From JAKAGZ01 sp963772675 (GTDB lineage Bacteria; Bacteroidota; Ignavibacteria; Ignavibacteriales; Ignavibacteriaceae): a stretch of 64,000 nt of DNA. Position numbers and translations under genes: made by a program. Positions within the stretch are counted from its first letter, which is position 1. The number at the start of each line of letters is the position of its first letter. The stretch spans positions 372,001-436,000 of the forward strand of contig CAVYYF010000007.1 of assembly GCA_963772675.1 (NCBI GenBank), written 5' to 3'. Below the pieces are notes generated by a model. It was not told the DNA's origin and did no database searches. It saw only the letters and a program-made list of their open reading frames with translations. Positions 1-9,523 of the stretch are shown here, one piece after another.

Positions 1-12
1 AGGAATTAATGA

Positions 13-936
13 ATGAAAATACTTGTCACCGGGGGAGCCGGGTTTATAGCTTCACAAGTTGCTGATGCTTTCATTAATGAAGGGCACGAAGTTTTTGTAC
101 TGGATGATCTTTCTACAGGCTTTGAAAAAAATATTAATCCAAAAGCAACGTTTATAAAGTCTAATATATGTGATAAATCTCTTTCGCAGCTATTCGAAAA
201 AGAAAAATTTGATGTTGTAAATCATCATGCCGCTCAAATGGATGTACGCAGATCCGTTGCAGATCCTGCTTTTGATGCAAATACAAACATTATAGGAACT
301 TTAAATTTACTTCAGAACTCAGTGAAAACCGGTGTGAAAAAATTTATGTTTGCTTCAACCGGCGGTGCTGTTTATGGCGAGCAGAACTATTTCCCCGCAG
401 ACGAAAAACATCCTACTTCCCCGCTATCACCGTACGGCATTTCAAAACTTGCAGTGGAGAAATATCTGTTTTTTTATAATGCACAGTATAAATTGAATTA
501 TACAATACTTCGTTATGCCAATATTTACGGACCTAGGCAAAATCCATTTGGAGAGGCCGGGGTTGTCGCTATTTTTTCTTCAAAGCTTTTGAAAAGTGAA
601 CAGACAATAATTAACGGGACAGGAAAGCAGACACGCGATTATGTTTTCGTCGGTGATGTGGTAAAAGCAAACTTGCTTGCGCTCAACGATGATAAAAGTG
701 ATATTTATAATGTCGGTACGGCGAAAGAAACGGATGTGAATGAACTCTTTGGTGAGCTAAACAAAATTACTGGTAATGGCATGCCTGAAAAACACGGACC
801 CGCAGCACCCGGCGAACAAATGAGAAGTGTTATTTCCTCTGAAAAATTATTCACTAAATTTAAATGGAAACCGGATACTTTACTTCACGAGGGACTGCAA
901 AAAACAGTTGATTATTTTAAGGAAAACCTGAGCTAA
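13..936 (+). CDS. NAD-dependent epimerase/dehydratase (nucleotide-sugar epimerase)
   Basis: An extended short-chain dehydrogenase of 307 aa, the usual length for UDP-glucose 4-epimerase-like enzymes. The N-terminal Rossmann motif TGGAGFIA (residues 6-13) binds NAD; STGGAVYG (115-122) and Tyr141/Lys145 of YGISK form the catalytic site; RYANIYGPRQ (167-176) is the conserved stretch of the family. The last Gly of the usual GxxGxxG is Ala13. The ATG at 13 has AGGA at 1-4, at the window edge. The exact sugar substrate cannot be read from sequence; UDP-glucose/galactose or a surface-polysaccharide sugar is likely. meaB follows after 9 nt on the same strand. Confidence 0.88.
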   Translation: MKILVTGGAGFIASQVADAFINEGHEVFVLDDLSTGFEKNINPKATFIKSNICDKSLSQLFEKEKFDVVNHHAAQMDVRRSVADPAFDANTNIIGTLNLLQNSVKTGVKKFMFASTGGAVYGEQNYFPADEKHPTSPLSPYGISKLAVEKYLFFYNAQYKLNYTILRYANIYGPRQNPFGEAGVVAIFSSKLLKSEQTIINGTGKQTRDYVFVGDVVKANLLALNDDKSDIYNVGTAKETDVNELFGELNKITGNGMPEKHGPAAPGEQMRSVISSEKLFTKFKWKPDTLLHEGLQKTVDYFKENLS

Positions 937-945
937 GATTCCACA

Positions 946-1899
946 ATGATTGAAAAAGCATTTGTAGAAAAATTATTAAGCAACGACAGAAGATCTGTTG
1001 CGAGATCGATTTCAATTGTTGAAAAGGATGATTCTGAATCTGCGGAATTACTAAAAAACATTTATTCAAATGTTGGTCAAGCTTATCGTATAGGAATCAC
1101 GGGCCCACCCGGAGCCGGAAAAAGCACAATCACAAACCAGCTAACAAAATATCTTCTTAATGAAGGAAAAACAATCGGAATAATTGCTGTTGATCCAACC
1201 AGTCCCTTCACGGGCGGAGCTCTTCTCGGTGATAGAGTAAGAATGACAGACATTGGTCAGCGAAGCGACGTTTTTATTAGAAGCATGGCTACGAGGGGAA
1301 GTCTTGGCGGCTTAAGCAAAAAAGCTATAGATGCCGCCGATGTTTTGGATGCTGCAGGTTATGATTTTATAATTATGGAAACAGTAGGTGTTGGACAATC
1401 CGAACTGGATATTGCACAGGCAGCAGATACAACAATCGTAGTCCTGGTTCCTGAATCTGGTGATGCTGTCCAGGCAATGAAGGCCGGACTGATGGAAATA
1501 GCAGATTTTTTTGTACTGAATAAAAGTGACCGGCCGGGTTCTCAGCAGGCCGCCGCCGCCTTAACAACAATTCTAGGTATGCGTGATCATGATGCAAATT
1601 CGTGGATGCCAAATATCATAAGTTCCATTGCTTCAGAAAATAAAGGGATTTCTGAAATAAATGATGAAATCAACAGGCACAGGGAATATTTAATTAAAAC
1701 GAATAAATTCTATCCGAACCGCGAAAAAAGAATGAAAACACGCATAAAAGAAATTGTTGAGGAAAAATTGCGGAAAGAACTATGGAGCGAGACAAGAGAA
1801 AATTCATTAAATTTGTCTTTAGAGAAAGTAGTGACCGGAAGTCTGTCACCATATCATATAGCAGAAGAAATTCTGGAAAATTTTAAAAAACAAATTTGA
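946..1899 (+). CDS. meaB: MeaB/ArgK-type P-loop GTPase, methylmalonyl-CoA mutase chaperone
   Basis: A G3E-family GTPase of 317 aa. Visible motifs are Walker A GPPGAGKST (53-61), the MeaB-specific block VDPTSPFTGGALLGDRVRM (82-100), ETVGVGQSE (145-153) and the base-recognition motif NKSD (192-195). In characterised bacteria MeaB protects and reloads the B12-dependent methylmalonyl-CoA mutase. No mutase gene is in this window, but the acyl-CoA dehydrogenase and carboxylase genes directly downstream fit branched-chain amino acid or propionate breakdown. It is probably co-transcribed with them, 19 nt before the next start. Confidence 0.93.
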   Translation: MIEKAFVEKLLSNDRRSVARSISIVEKDDSESAELLKNIYSNVGQAYRIGITGPPGAGKSTITNQLTKYLLNEGKTIGIIAVDPTSPFTGGALLGDRVRMTDIGQRSDVFIRSMATRGSLGGLSKKAIDAADVLDAAGYDFIIMETVGVGQSELDIAQAADTTIVVLVPESGDAVQAMKAGLMEIADFFVLNKSDRPGSQQAAAALTTILGMRDHDANSWMPNIISSIASENKGISEINDEINRHREYLIKTNKFYPNREKRMKTRIKEIVEEKLRKELWSETRENSLNLSLEKVVTGSLSPYHIAEEILENFKKQI

Positions 1900-1918
1900 T
1901 TTTATTGACGGGGGTCAA

Positions 1919-3083
1919 ATGGAAAACACAACAATTAATTTTAATACAGAACTAACCGAAGAACAAATTAGTATCAGGGATACAATCCGGGAATTTGCCG
2001 AAAGTAAAATTCGTCCCGTAATTATGGAATTTGATGAATCACAGGAATTTCCGATGGAAATTATGCGCCAATTGGGAGAACTTGGATTCCTTGGAATATT
2101 AGTACCGGAAGAATATGGTGGAGCCGGCTTAGGTTACATTGAATTTGCAACAATTATAGAAGAAATCGGAAAAGTTGATCCGTCAATTTCACTTTCAGTT
2201 GCAGCACACAATGGACTTGGGTACAAATCACATTTGCAGATTTGGAAATGAAGCTCAAAAGAAAAAATATCTTCCCGATCTTACAAGTGGTAAAAAAATA
2301 GCTGCATGGGGTTTAACTGAATCAGTCTCTGGTAGTGATGCTGGCGGATTAAGAACTACCGCAGAGAAAAAAGGCGACCATTATGTTTTAAATGGAAGCA
2401 AAACTTTTACTACACATGGTACTGTTGGCGAAACTTTAGTTATCATGGCAATAACTGATAAGTCAAAAGGCAAAAAAGGAATTTCTGCCTTTATTCTTGA
2501 AAAAGGAATGGAAGGCTTAATAGTCGGGAAAAAGGAAAATAAGCTTGGAATGCGCGCCAGCGATACAACCCAATTGACTTTTGAAAATTGTAAAGTCCCT
2601 GCTGAAAATCTGATCGGTGAAGAAGGCGAAGGCTTTATCCAGGCTATGAAAATTCTTGAAGGAGGCAGAATTTCAATAGCAGCAGTAAGTGTTGGATTAG
2701 CTCAGGGAGCTTTGAGTGCATCGGTAAAATATGTCGGAGAAAGGAAGCAATTCGGGAAGCATCTTTCCGAATTTCAGGCAATACAATTCAAGCTTGCTGA
2801 TATGTCAATGAACGTAGAAGCCGCAAGATTATTGACTTTGCGTGCCGCTGTAATGAAAGACAAAGGACAGCCCAATACTAAAGAAGCAGCAATGGCAAAG
2901 CTTTTTGCAAGTGAGATTGCAGAAAAAGCGGCCAACGAAGCTGTACAAATATTTGGAGGTTATGGTTTTATAAAAGATTATCCTGTTGAGAAATTTTATC
3001 GAGACGTAAAACTTCTTACTATTGGTGAAGGTACTTCCGAAATACAGAGAATTGTAATTGCTAGGGATCTACTAAAAGATTAA
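1919..3083 (+). pseudogene. Acyl-CoA dehydrogenase, interrupted by a +1 frameshift
   Basis: Two overlapping frames together make one complete acyl-CoA dehydrogenase of about 387 aa. The first frame (1919-2251) holds the N-terminal helical domain and runs to SVAAHNGLG; the second continues as TNHICRFGNEAQKKKYLPDL, through WGLTES, to the C-terminal block IGEGTSEIQR, whose first Glu after IG is the usual catalytic base. The switch lies at the GGG of 2219-2221: removing one G restores a single frame with a seamless family sequence. GTG/ATG-type starts inside the second frame have no good ribosome site. It resembles short/branched-chain (isovaleryl- or butyryl-CoA) dehydrogenases. It is either a real frameshift mutation or a base-calling error. 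Confidence 0.85.
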
Positions 3084-3092
3084 ATATATTTT

Positions 3093-4761
3093 ATGCGAAA
3101 AATCGGACAACCGCTTAAAGAAAACGAAGCAAAACTTAAAAGAGAAGACTATTATAAAAATCTTTTAAGAAAACTCGAAGCCGAAAAAGAAAAAGTAAAA
3201 CTCGGCGGCGGGAAAAAAGCTACCGAAAAACATAATTCAAAAGGAAAACTTACTGCACGTGAGCGTATAGCCGTACTTATTGATGATCCTAAAGATTTTT
3301 TTGAGTTGAATACATTTGCGGCTTATGGAATGTATGAAGAATACGGAGGCGCTCCATCTTCTGGAACTGTATATGGAATTGGAAAGATAAACGGAAAGTA
3401 TCATATCATAGTTGCAAACGATGCAACAGTAAAAGCAGGTGCGTGGTTTCCTATCACTGCAAAAAAGAATCTCAGAGCACAGGAAATTTCAATAGACAAT
3501 CGCCTCCCTATAATTTACCTGGTTGATAGTGCCGGTGTTTTCCTTCCTCTCCAGGATGAAATTTTTCCCGACAAAGAACACTTCGGAAGAATTTTCAGGA
3601 ATAATGCTGTAATGTCCTCAATGGGAATTCCGCAAATAGCTGCAATTATGGGTCCCTGTGTTGCTGGAGGAGCTTACCTCCCTATTATGAGTGATGAAGC
3701 ATTAATTGTTGAAGGAGAAGGTTCGGTTTTTCTTGCAGGTTCGCATTTGGTAAAAGCAGCAATTGGCGAGGAAATTGATAATGAAAGCCTCGGCGGTGCA
3801 AAAGTTCAATCAAACATTTCCGGCGTAACTGATTACATAATGAAAAATGACCAGGAATGTCTTGCTCAAATAAAGAATCTTACCGGTAAAACAGGAGAGA
3901 ATCAAAAAGCCGGATACAACAGAATGGAAAGCCACCCTCCCGTTATTTTCAACAAAAGAAATTTATGGATTATTGCCAGAAGACCCAATTAAGCATTATG
4001 ATATGTACGAGGTAATTGCAAGAATTGTTGACGATTCGGAAATCGATGAATATAAAGCAGGCTATGGTAAGACAATAATCACTGCTTATGCAAGAATAGA
4101 CGGCTGGGCTGTTGGTATTGTTGCAAACCAGCGAACTGTTGTAAAAGCTGAAACCGATAAAGGCGCTGGCGAAATGCAGGTCGGTGGAGTAATTTATTCT
4201 GATAGCGCGGACAAAGCCGCTAGATTTATTATGAACTGTAATCAGAAGAAAATTCCTCTTGTTTTTCTGCAGGATGTTACAGGATTTATGGTCGGCAGCA
4301 GGGCCGAGCACGGAGGAATAATAAAAGATGGCGCAAAAATGGTAAACGCGGTTGCAAATTCTGTTGTGCCGAAAATTACAATTATCGTAGGTAACAGTTT
4401 TGGTGCAGGCAATTATGCAATGTGCGGAAAAGCTTATGACCCAAGATTTATTTTTGCTTACCCGAATGCAAAAATTTCTGTAATGGGTGGGCAACAGGCA
4501 TCAAGCGTTTTGCTGGATATAAAATTAAAGCAGGCTAAGAAAAGCGGGAAAGAATTTTCGGCCGCTGACAAGAAAAAATTGCTTGATGAAATTATGCAGT
4601 CGTATGAAAATACCAGCACTCCTCTTTACGCAGCAGCAAGACTATGGATCGACGAAATAATTGACCCTACAAAAACGAGAGAATATATTTCAATGGCAAT
4701 TGATGTTGCAAATAATAATCCTGAACTTCCGAGATTTAATCCCGGGGTTATTCAAACCTGA
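3093..4761 (+). pseudogene. Acyl-CoA carboxylase beta (carboxyltransferase) subunit, MccB-like, frameshifted
   Basis: Two frames (3093-3992 and about 3964-4761) together give one biotin-dependent carboxyltransferase of about 556 aa. The N-terminal half has LTARERIAVLIDDPKDFFEL, DSAGVFLPLQDEIFPDKEHF and GPCVAGGAYLPIMSDEA; the C-terminal half has YGLLPEDPIKHYDMYEVIAR, FLQDVTGFMVG and GNSFGAGNYAMCGKAYDP. These are closer to 3-methylcrotonyl-CoA carboxylase than to propionyl-CoA carboxylase. The break is near 3960-3966. Losing one TA from an ancestral ...TTTATATGG... would explain it and restore the family string NLYGLLP. It follows the acyl-CoA dehydrogenase after 9 nt, suggesting a leucine-type pathway. 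No biotin-carrying alpha subunit is seen here. Confidence 0.85.
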
Positions 4762-4776
4762 AATCTTAAAATAAAA

Positions 4777-6087
4777 TCACTTTAATAAAACAAATTTTTT
4801 AGTATCAATAAAATTTCCTGCCCTTATTCTATAAAAATATATCCCACTTGATAGATTAGTTCCATCAAATTTAACTTCATACCTACCTGCGGGTTTTTCC
4901 TCGTTAACTAGTGTAGCTACTTCCCTGCCAATCAAATCGTAAACTTTCAAAGTTACAAAACCGGTTTTTTGTAATTGATATCTTATGGTTGTTACGGGAT
5001 TAAAGGGATTCGGGAAATTCTGAGCTAATTCAAAACTGACGGGAACATTAGTCTGATTCCCCTCAACTGCAGTAACTCCACCATTAGAGGTATATAAAAT
5101 AGTACCACTATCGCCAACTGCATATCCAATTTCAGGACCATAAAAAGCAACATCATTTAATGAAATATTAACAGGTGTTGAAAGTTCTTTCCAGGTATCT
5201 CCGAAATCCATAGATTGAAACATTTTTCCATACTTCCCCAAAATTAGGACTGAAAACGCAAGATCTTTTATTTTGTTGGGGAAAAATCCAATATCCAGGT
5301 TTCGGGAAAGATTTATCCAGGTTGTATCATTTAGTTTCCTCAACAATAAGGGAGTAGCTGCAAACTCACCTCCATCTCCAACAAGAAATCCATAAAAATA
5401 AGTAAAAGCCCCGGAATTAATATTCTGCCAGGGAACATAAACGCCGATATTATATTTTCCCCACTTTTTATCAACAATATCTCCCCTAGCATATTTTGAA
5501 GCCGAAGCTACTAACACCCCTGACCCTGTTCCTCCTTCGCCCCATAAAGGGAAGGGATTATACAAACCAAAATTTGCAGCAATAATTTTTGAGTCGAATA
5601 ATAAAGTATCTTGCCAGGTATTTCCGAAATTAGTTGAATAAACGATATGACCATCATTTGTCCCGAGAATTAACGAGGAATCGGGATCAAAGGACAAAGT
5701 ATTAAACGTAGATGCAAACCCCTTGTCCAGTGTTGTATAATTATAAGGACTTTTTTGTATCGACCAGGTTTTCCCACCATCCTGCGAAATAGCAAAAACG
5801 CTATCCCCCGCAACTGCAATTGTATGCCTGGAAACATTAAATAAATTCCTATTTGTAATTACATTCAAATCATTATCAATATTCAAATCGATCTTCTGCC
5901 AGTCTTTACCTGAATCAGTCGTTCTCAACATTGTACCCTTTCCACCAATTACTATAACCAGATTTGAGTCTAACACTGCAACACCGGTCAGGTTCAAATT
6001 AGTCCCGCTATTCAATTTTACCCATTGCGCGCTTACAGTTGTAAACAGCAATACAGAGAGAGCAAAAATTGTCTTTAAGGCTTTCAT
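4777..6087 (-). CDS. Secreted YCF48/BNR-repeat protein with T9SS sorting domain
   Basis: 436 aa with an N-terminal signal peptide (about 1-20, ending SAQ). The body has repeated Ycf48/BNR-like units such as GTMLRTTDSGKDW, AISQDGGKTW, IVYSTNFGNTW, MFQSMDFGDTW and ILYTSNGG, which predict a beta-propeller. The last ~85 residues are a type A type IX secretion signal: NFPNPFNPVTTIRYQL, VYDLIGREVATLVNE, SGIYFYRIRAG and TKKFVLLK. It is therefore exported across the outer membrane and probably surface-anchored or released. Its substrate or partner is unknown. The gene is convergent with the carboxylase gene (15 nt apart). Confidence 0.85.
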   Translation of the reverse strand: MKALKTIFALSVLLFTTVSAQWVKLNSGTNLNLTGVAVLDSNLVIVIGGKGTMLRTTDSGKDWQKIDLNIDNDLNVITNRNLFNVSRHTIAVAGDSVFAISQDGGKTWSIQKSPYNYTTLDKGFASTFNTLSFDPDSSLILGTNDGHIVYSTNFGNTWQDTLLFDSKIIAANFGLYNPFPLWGEGGTGSGVLVASASKYARGDIVDKKWGKYNIGVYVPWQNINSGAFTYFYGFLVGDGGEFAATPLLLRKLNDTTWINLSRNLDIGFFPNKIKDLAFSVLILGKYGKMFQSMDFGDTWKELSTPVNISLNDVAFYGPEIGYAVGDSGTILYTSNGGVTAVEGNQTNVPVSFELAQNFPNPFNPVTTIRYQLQKTGFVTLKVYDLIGREVATLVNEEKPAGRYEVKFDGTNLSSGIYFYRIRAGNFIDTKKFVLLK

Positions 6088-6148
6088 AATTTCCCCTTAA
6101 AATTTAATAGGAATTAAAATGTTTTTAATTATGCTTATAAATATTTTT

Positions 6149-8672
6149 TTATTTTATCAAATTCATTTTACCTACAAACTGTCTATCTCCTACTCTTAAA
6201 GAATAAAGATAAACCCCGCTTGCCACTTGTTGACCAAAATTATTCTTGCCGTCCCATCTTTGTCATAAATTTCCCTGCCGGCAATTCATCGTTCAAAAGA
6301 GTTTTTATCTCTTTCCCCTGTATATCGTAAACAGTCAGACGAACATTAGAGAAAGCAAGATCTTTCGGAATATTGTAAACAATAACAGTGGAAGGGTTAA
6401 AAGGATTAGGATAGTTCTGAGCCGTGAGATAAGTCATAGGTTGACTGTTAACTGAACCATTATTTTCAATTGCGGTGATAAGCGAACTTCCTCCTTCAAT
6501 TACATTTCCATTATAATCTGCAAGATAAGGGTTTGTCCAGTCCGGCCTTAATGACTGATGATAGTAAAAATTCTGCCACTCTTCATCCGTTAAGCGTAAA
6601 AAATTAGTACTGGTATATTCGTAATAGCTCATCACCGGTCCGATAAACGCTACATTTTCACCTGATGGCATTGCTACAGTTATAATGGCCATATTTACTG
6701 GTCCGGTTCCTGCGTGCGCTACTCAGCCGACCATACCACCTAATTCATCTGTAGGTGAGGTGTGGTAATCAGCAACAACCATTGGATTATTCTGAAGTTC
6801 TGTTTCAAATCTATAAATTCTAGGAAACCATCCACTATAATGAACTCCACAAATCTCTACCGTACTTAACATACGTTTTAAAAAGCTGTTTTCGGATTCA
6901 GTTAACTCTGAATTATCGAGTTCCTTTTGGGCTATATTTGCTAGTGTATCGCAGATTGCAGCAAAATAGTTAAAGTGATTTTCAATTCCTGCAAAATAAT
7001 TATTACTTGCAAGAGCGAGATTTTGCAGTTTTGAAGTGAAAGAATTCGCAAGATTTTTCATTGAGCTATAAAAAGCTGGTACGGGTTCTACATAAGAATA
7101 TGGGTAAGAGCAGGTTGCACCTCCCGTATAGGATTGCTTTGCATATAACAAATTGTCATGCCTGAGTTCTGTCCAGGAAGATAATTGTGTATTTAATTTT
7201 TCCTGCCACCATGCTGCTGTTTGCATAAATTTCGGCAACTGATCACGACTTACGGGTGGGTTCAAGGACCTGATTGAATTTAACCAGTTGTTATAAATAC
7301 TGCTTTCCCAGAATTCATTTGTGTATGAATCTACTATGTAACGTAGTGAGGCAAGATTAGATTCGTATTTATATTTTTCAATTTCATCTTTTAACAATTG
7401 AAGTGCAGCATCATTACCAAGTGAGAACATAATATCCAGGGTTGAAGGCAGCATACGCTTGGTAGGCACTTTATCGTAGACAACATCTCCGGTAATAAAT
7501 GAATCAATAACAAACCTTTGACCGAAAAGCATGAATGAAGAAGCGGGTTTAAGCTGGTCAGGATTTTCGGGATCTTTTATTAGCACCTGCGAAAGTATTT
7601 TTTGGTCGGCATACGGTTGTGAGCTTAAAGTATCCTGAAACTCCTTAAATGTGAGTGAATCTGATAAATCCATCGCTGAGCTAAACCCGGCTTTTGCTTT
7701 AAGATCATATAAATTATCAAGTGTTACATTATCCTGATCACCTACAAAACTCTTAATTACTGCATCAATATCCTCATAATCCTGTTTTGCATTATTATAA
7801 TCAATTAATTCTGAAAGCAAGTATGAAATAATTGCTTGTCTCTGAACATCTTCAAAAGGAGGAGGCGTAAAACTATTAGGCGCAATCAGATATAACTCAA
7901 TTCTTCCAAACCACATCATCGCCCTAAAGTAATTTGCTAACTGTGGATATTGTTGATCGACATAATGTCCGCGCGGTTTGAATTGACTAAAATCGATTTC
8001 ACGAGACACTAAAGAAAATAGTTTAACATTTGCTAGTTTTTCAGACATTGCAAAGTCGTACAGTGAATCAACTATTGGTTGGTTTTCAACATAGTTTGGC
8101 TGAACAGTTGGATCAAAAAATCTTAATGGAACTGTTAAATAGACATCAACATCTCTAATAGCTTTGTCAAAATCACCTGATACCTGGTAACGATTTGCAA
8201 ATGCAGGAATACTTGAGTGCAAATTCTGAAGCAGATTTTTCACCTTATCAATGAGATAACGCAATTCAGTTTGTTTTAATATCTCATCATAAGAACAATG
8301 AAAAGCGTGTAAAATTGCATCCGACGTTATAAAGATGGGTAGATCTCTATTATAGATATCAATATAAGCCCGAGCCATTGATGAGTTACTGAGTCTTTCG
8401 GTAACAACAAACCCGTTTTTTTGCAGTAAATCTTTCTCATCATTTGTTAAACCAAAATTACTCTCAATAGAATTTATATACAGTGCATCATTCCAATTAT
8501 TATAAATATTAGCCGCAAACTTCCCGGCATTATGTAATTCACTTAATTGTGAATAGGTAATATTTTTATTTGCGACTAAAAAGCTTTTATAAGCATCTAG
8601 ATTTAATTGGAAAGTTTGTGCACTAAGACTAGAGACTAATAAGACGGATAAAGATAATAACAATTTTTTCAT
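6149..8672 (-). pseudogene. DUF3160-family secreted protein with T9SS sorting domain, broken by TGA and a frameshift
   Basis: Signal peptide MKKLLLSLSVLLVSSLSAQ, then a long DUF3160 domain (SDAILHAFHCSYDEILKQTE, CGVHYSGWFPRIYR, VADYHTSP), then a T9SS domain (NYPNPFNPSTVIVYNI, VYDIQGKEIKTLLNDE). Two lesions are visible. An in-frame TGA at 6723-6725 interrupts ...GGMVG and VAHAGTGPVNMAII..., which continue in the same frame. Near 6257 one extra base shifts the end: dropping it gives WDGKNNFGQQVASGVYLYSL and a natural terminus VGKMNLIK with stop at 6149-6151. Restored length is about 840 codons. DUF3160 proteins are common secreted proteins of Bacteroidota/Ignavibacteria with no established function. 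Confidence 0.82.
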
Positions 8673-8872
8673 ATCATCCCCCGGTGAATATAAAAACGTG
8701 CTGCTATCAACATGACGTTATTTAATAGGAATTATGGTAAATATATTTTTTCTTATAGTCAAGAGAATTTCAAGGAACAAACTTTTCTAATTATTAGAAT
8801 AATTTATTGTTTATTTTTTGTACAGTACTTCTTTTGCGTTTATTCAAATTTTCATCAATTGCTTAACTAATA

Positions 8873-9523
8873 ATGTACAGATTTGCTTTATTTTTATTGG
8901 TATCCCTATCCATTCAGTCTTATGGATATCCACAGCAAAGCAAGCTTTCAAAAGGCGTAAATTATATTTCAGAGTTTATCGCATCAGATTATTTTAAGAA
9001 ACTTTCGAAAAACAACAGCGATCTCGCATTAGTAGATACAATTTATCTTCGCGCTGTACATTTCAAAAATTACGATTATTCAGAAGCACTTCTTGCACTT
9101 ACTTTTGCAGCTATTCCCTACAGAAAAGTTCCTATAAGAATTCCAATATTAAATATTATTGTAAAATATCCGCTTACCTCGGCAAGTGAATCAGTATTTC
9201 GGATTAAAAATGAGAATCTACCTAAAGAACTGTATTTCGATACTCCAAAAGGAAATTTCGGCGATAAAGACAAACTGGCTCATTTCTTCGGAAGTGCCTA
9301 TATTGCCTACAGTTCAAAGATTTTTGATTTCGGAAATCTTATTGGTTATTTTGTAGAACAGTTTGAGAAACATTTTAAAGTTCAATCAAACGTTGATCCG
9401 CGTGATATGATGACAAACGAACTCGGACAAATATTTGGAAGAATATTGAAAAAGAATAAATCTATACTTCCGTCGCAGATTTTCATAATTCATACTTTTC
9501 AGTACAACATAATTAATTTATGA
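8873..9523 (+). CDS. Hypothetical secreted or membrane protein
   Basis: 216 aa with an N-terminal signal-like segment (about 1-20, MYRFALFLLVSLSIQSYGYP). The C-terminal half contains GDKDKLAHFFGSAYIAYSS and DPRDMMTNELGQIFGR. The DKxxHFxxS pattern followed by a later N/D-E-xG block recalls YfiM/DUF2279-like envelope proteins, but the match is too weak to assign. The stop overlaps the start of the following sigma-54 regulator (ATGA at 9520-9523), so the two are translationally coupled. It probably starts the three-gene operon 8873-11225. Confidence 0.7.
   Translation: MYRFALFLLVSLSIQSYGYPQQSKLSKGVNYISEFIASDYFKKLSKNNSDLALVDTIYLRAVHFKNYDYSEALLALTFAAIPYRKVPIRIPILNIIVKYPLTSASESVFRIKNENLPKELYFDTPKGNFGDKDKLAHFFGSAYIAYSSKIFDFGNLIGYFVEQFEKHFKVQSNVDPRDMMTNELGQIFGRILKKNKSILPSQIFIIHTFQYNIINL

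Noticed and set aside
6723..6725. TGA read as an amino acid (recoded stop or selenocysteine)
   Set aside because: TGA is used as the normal stop of several intact genes here, such as meaB and the sigma-54 regulator, and the same gene has a second lesion, so nonsense mutation is simpler.
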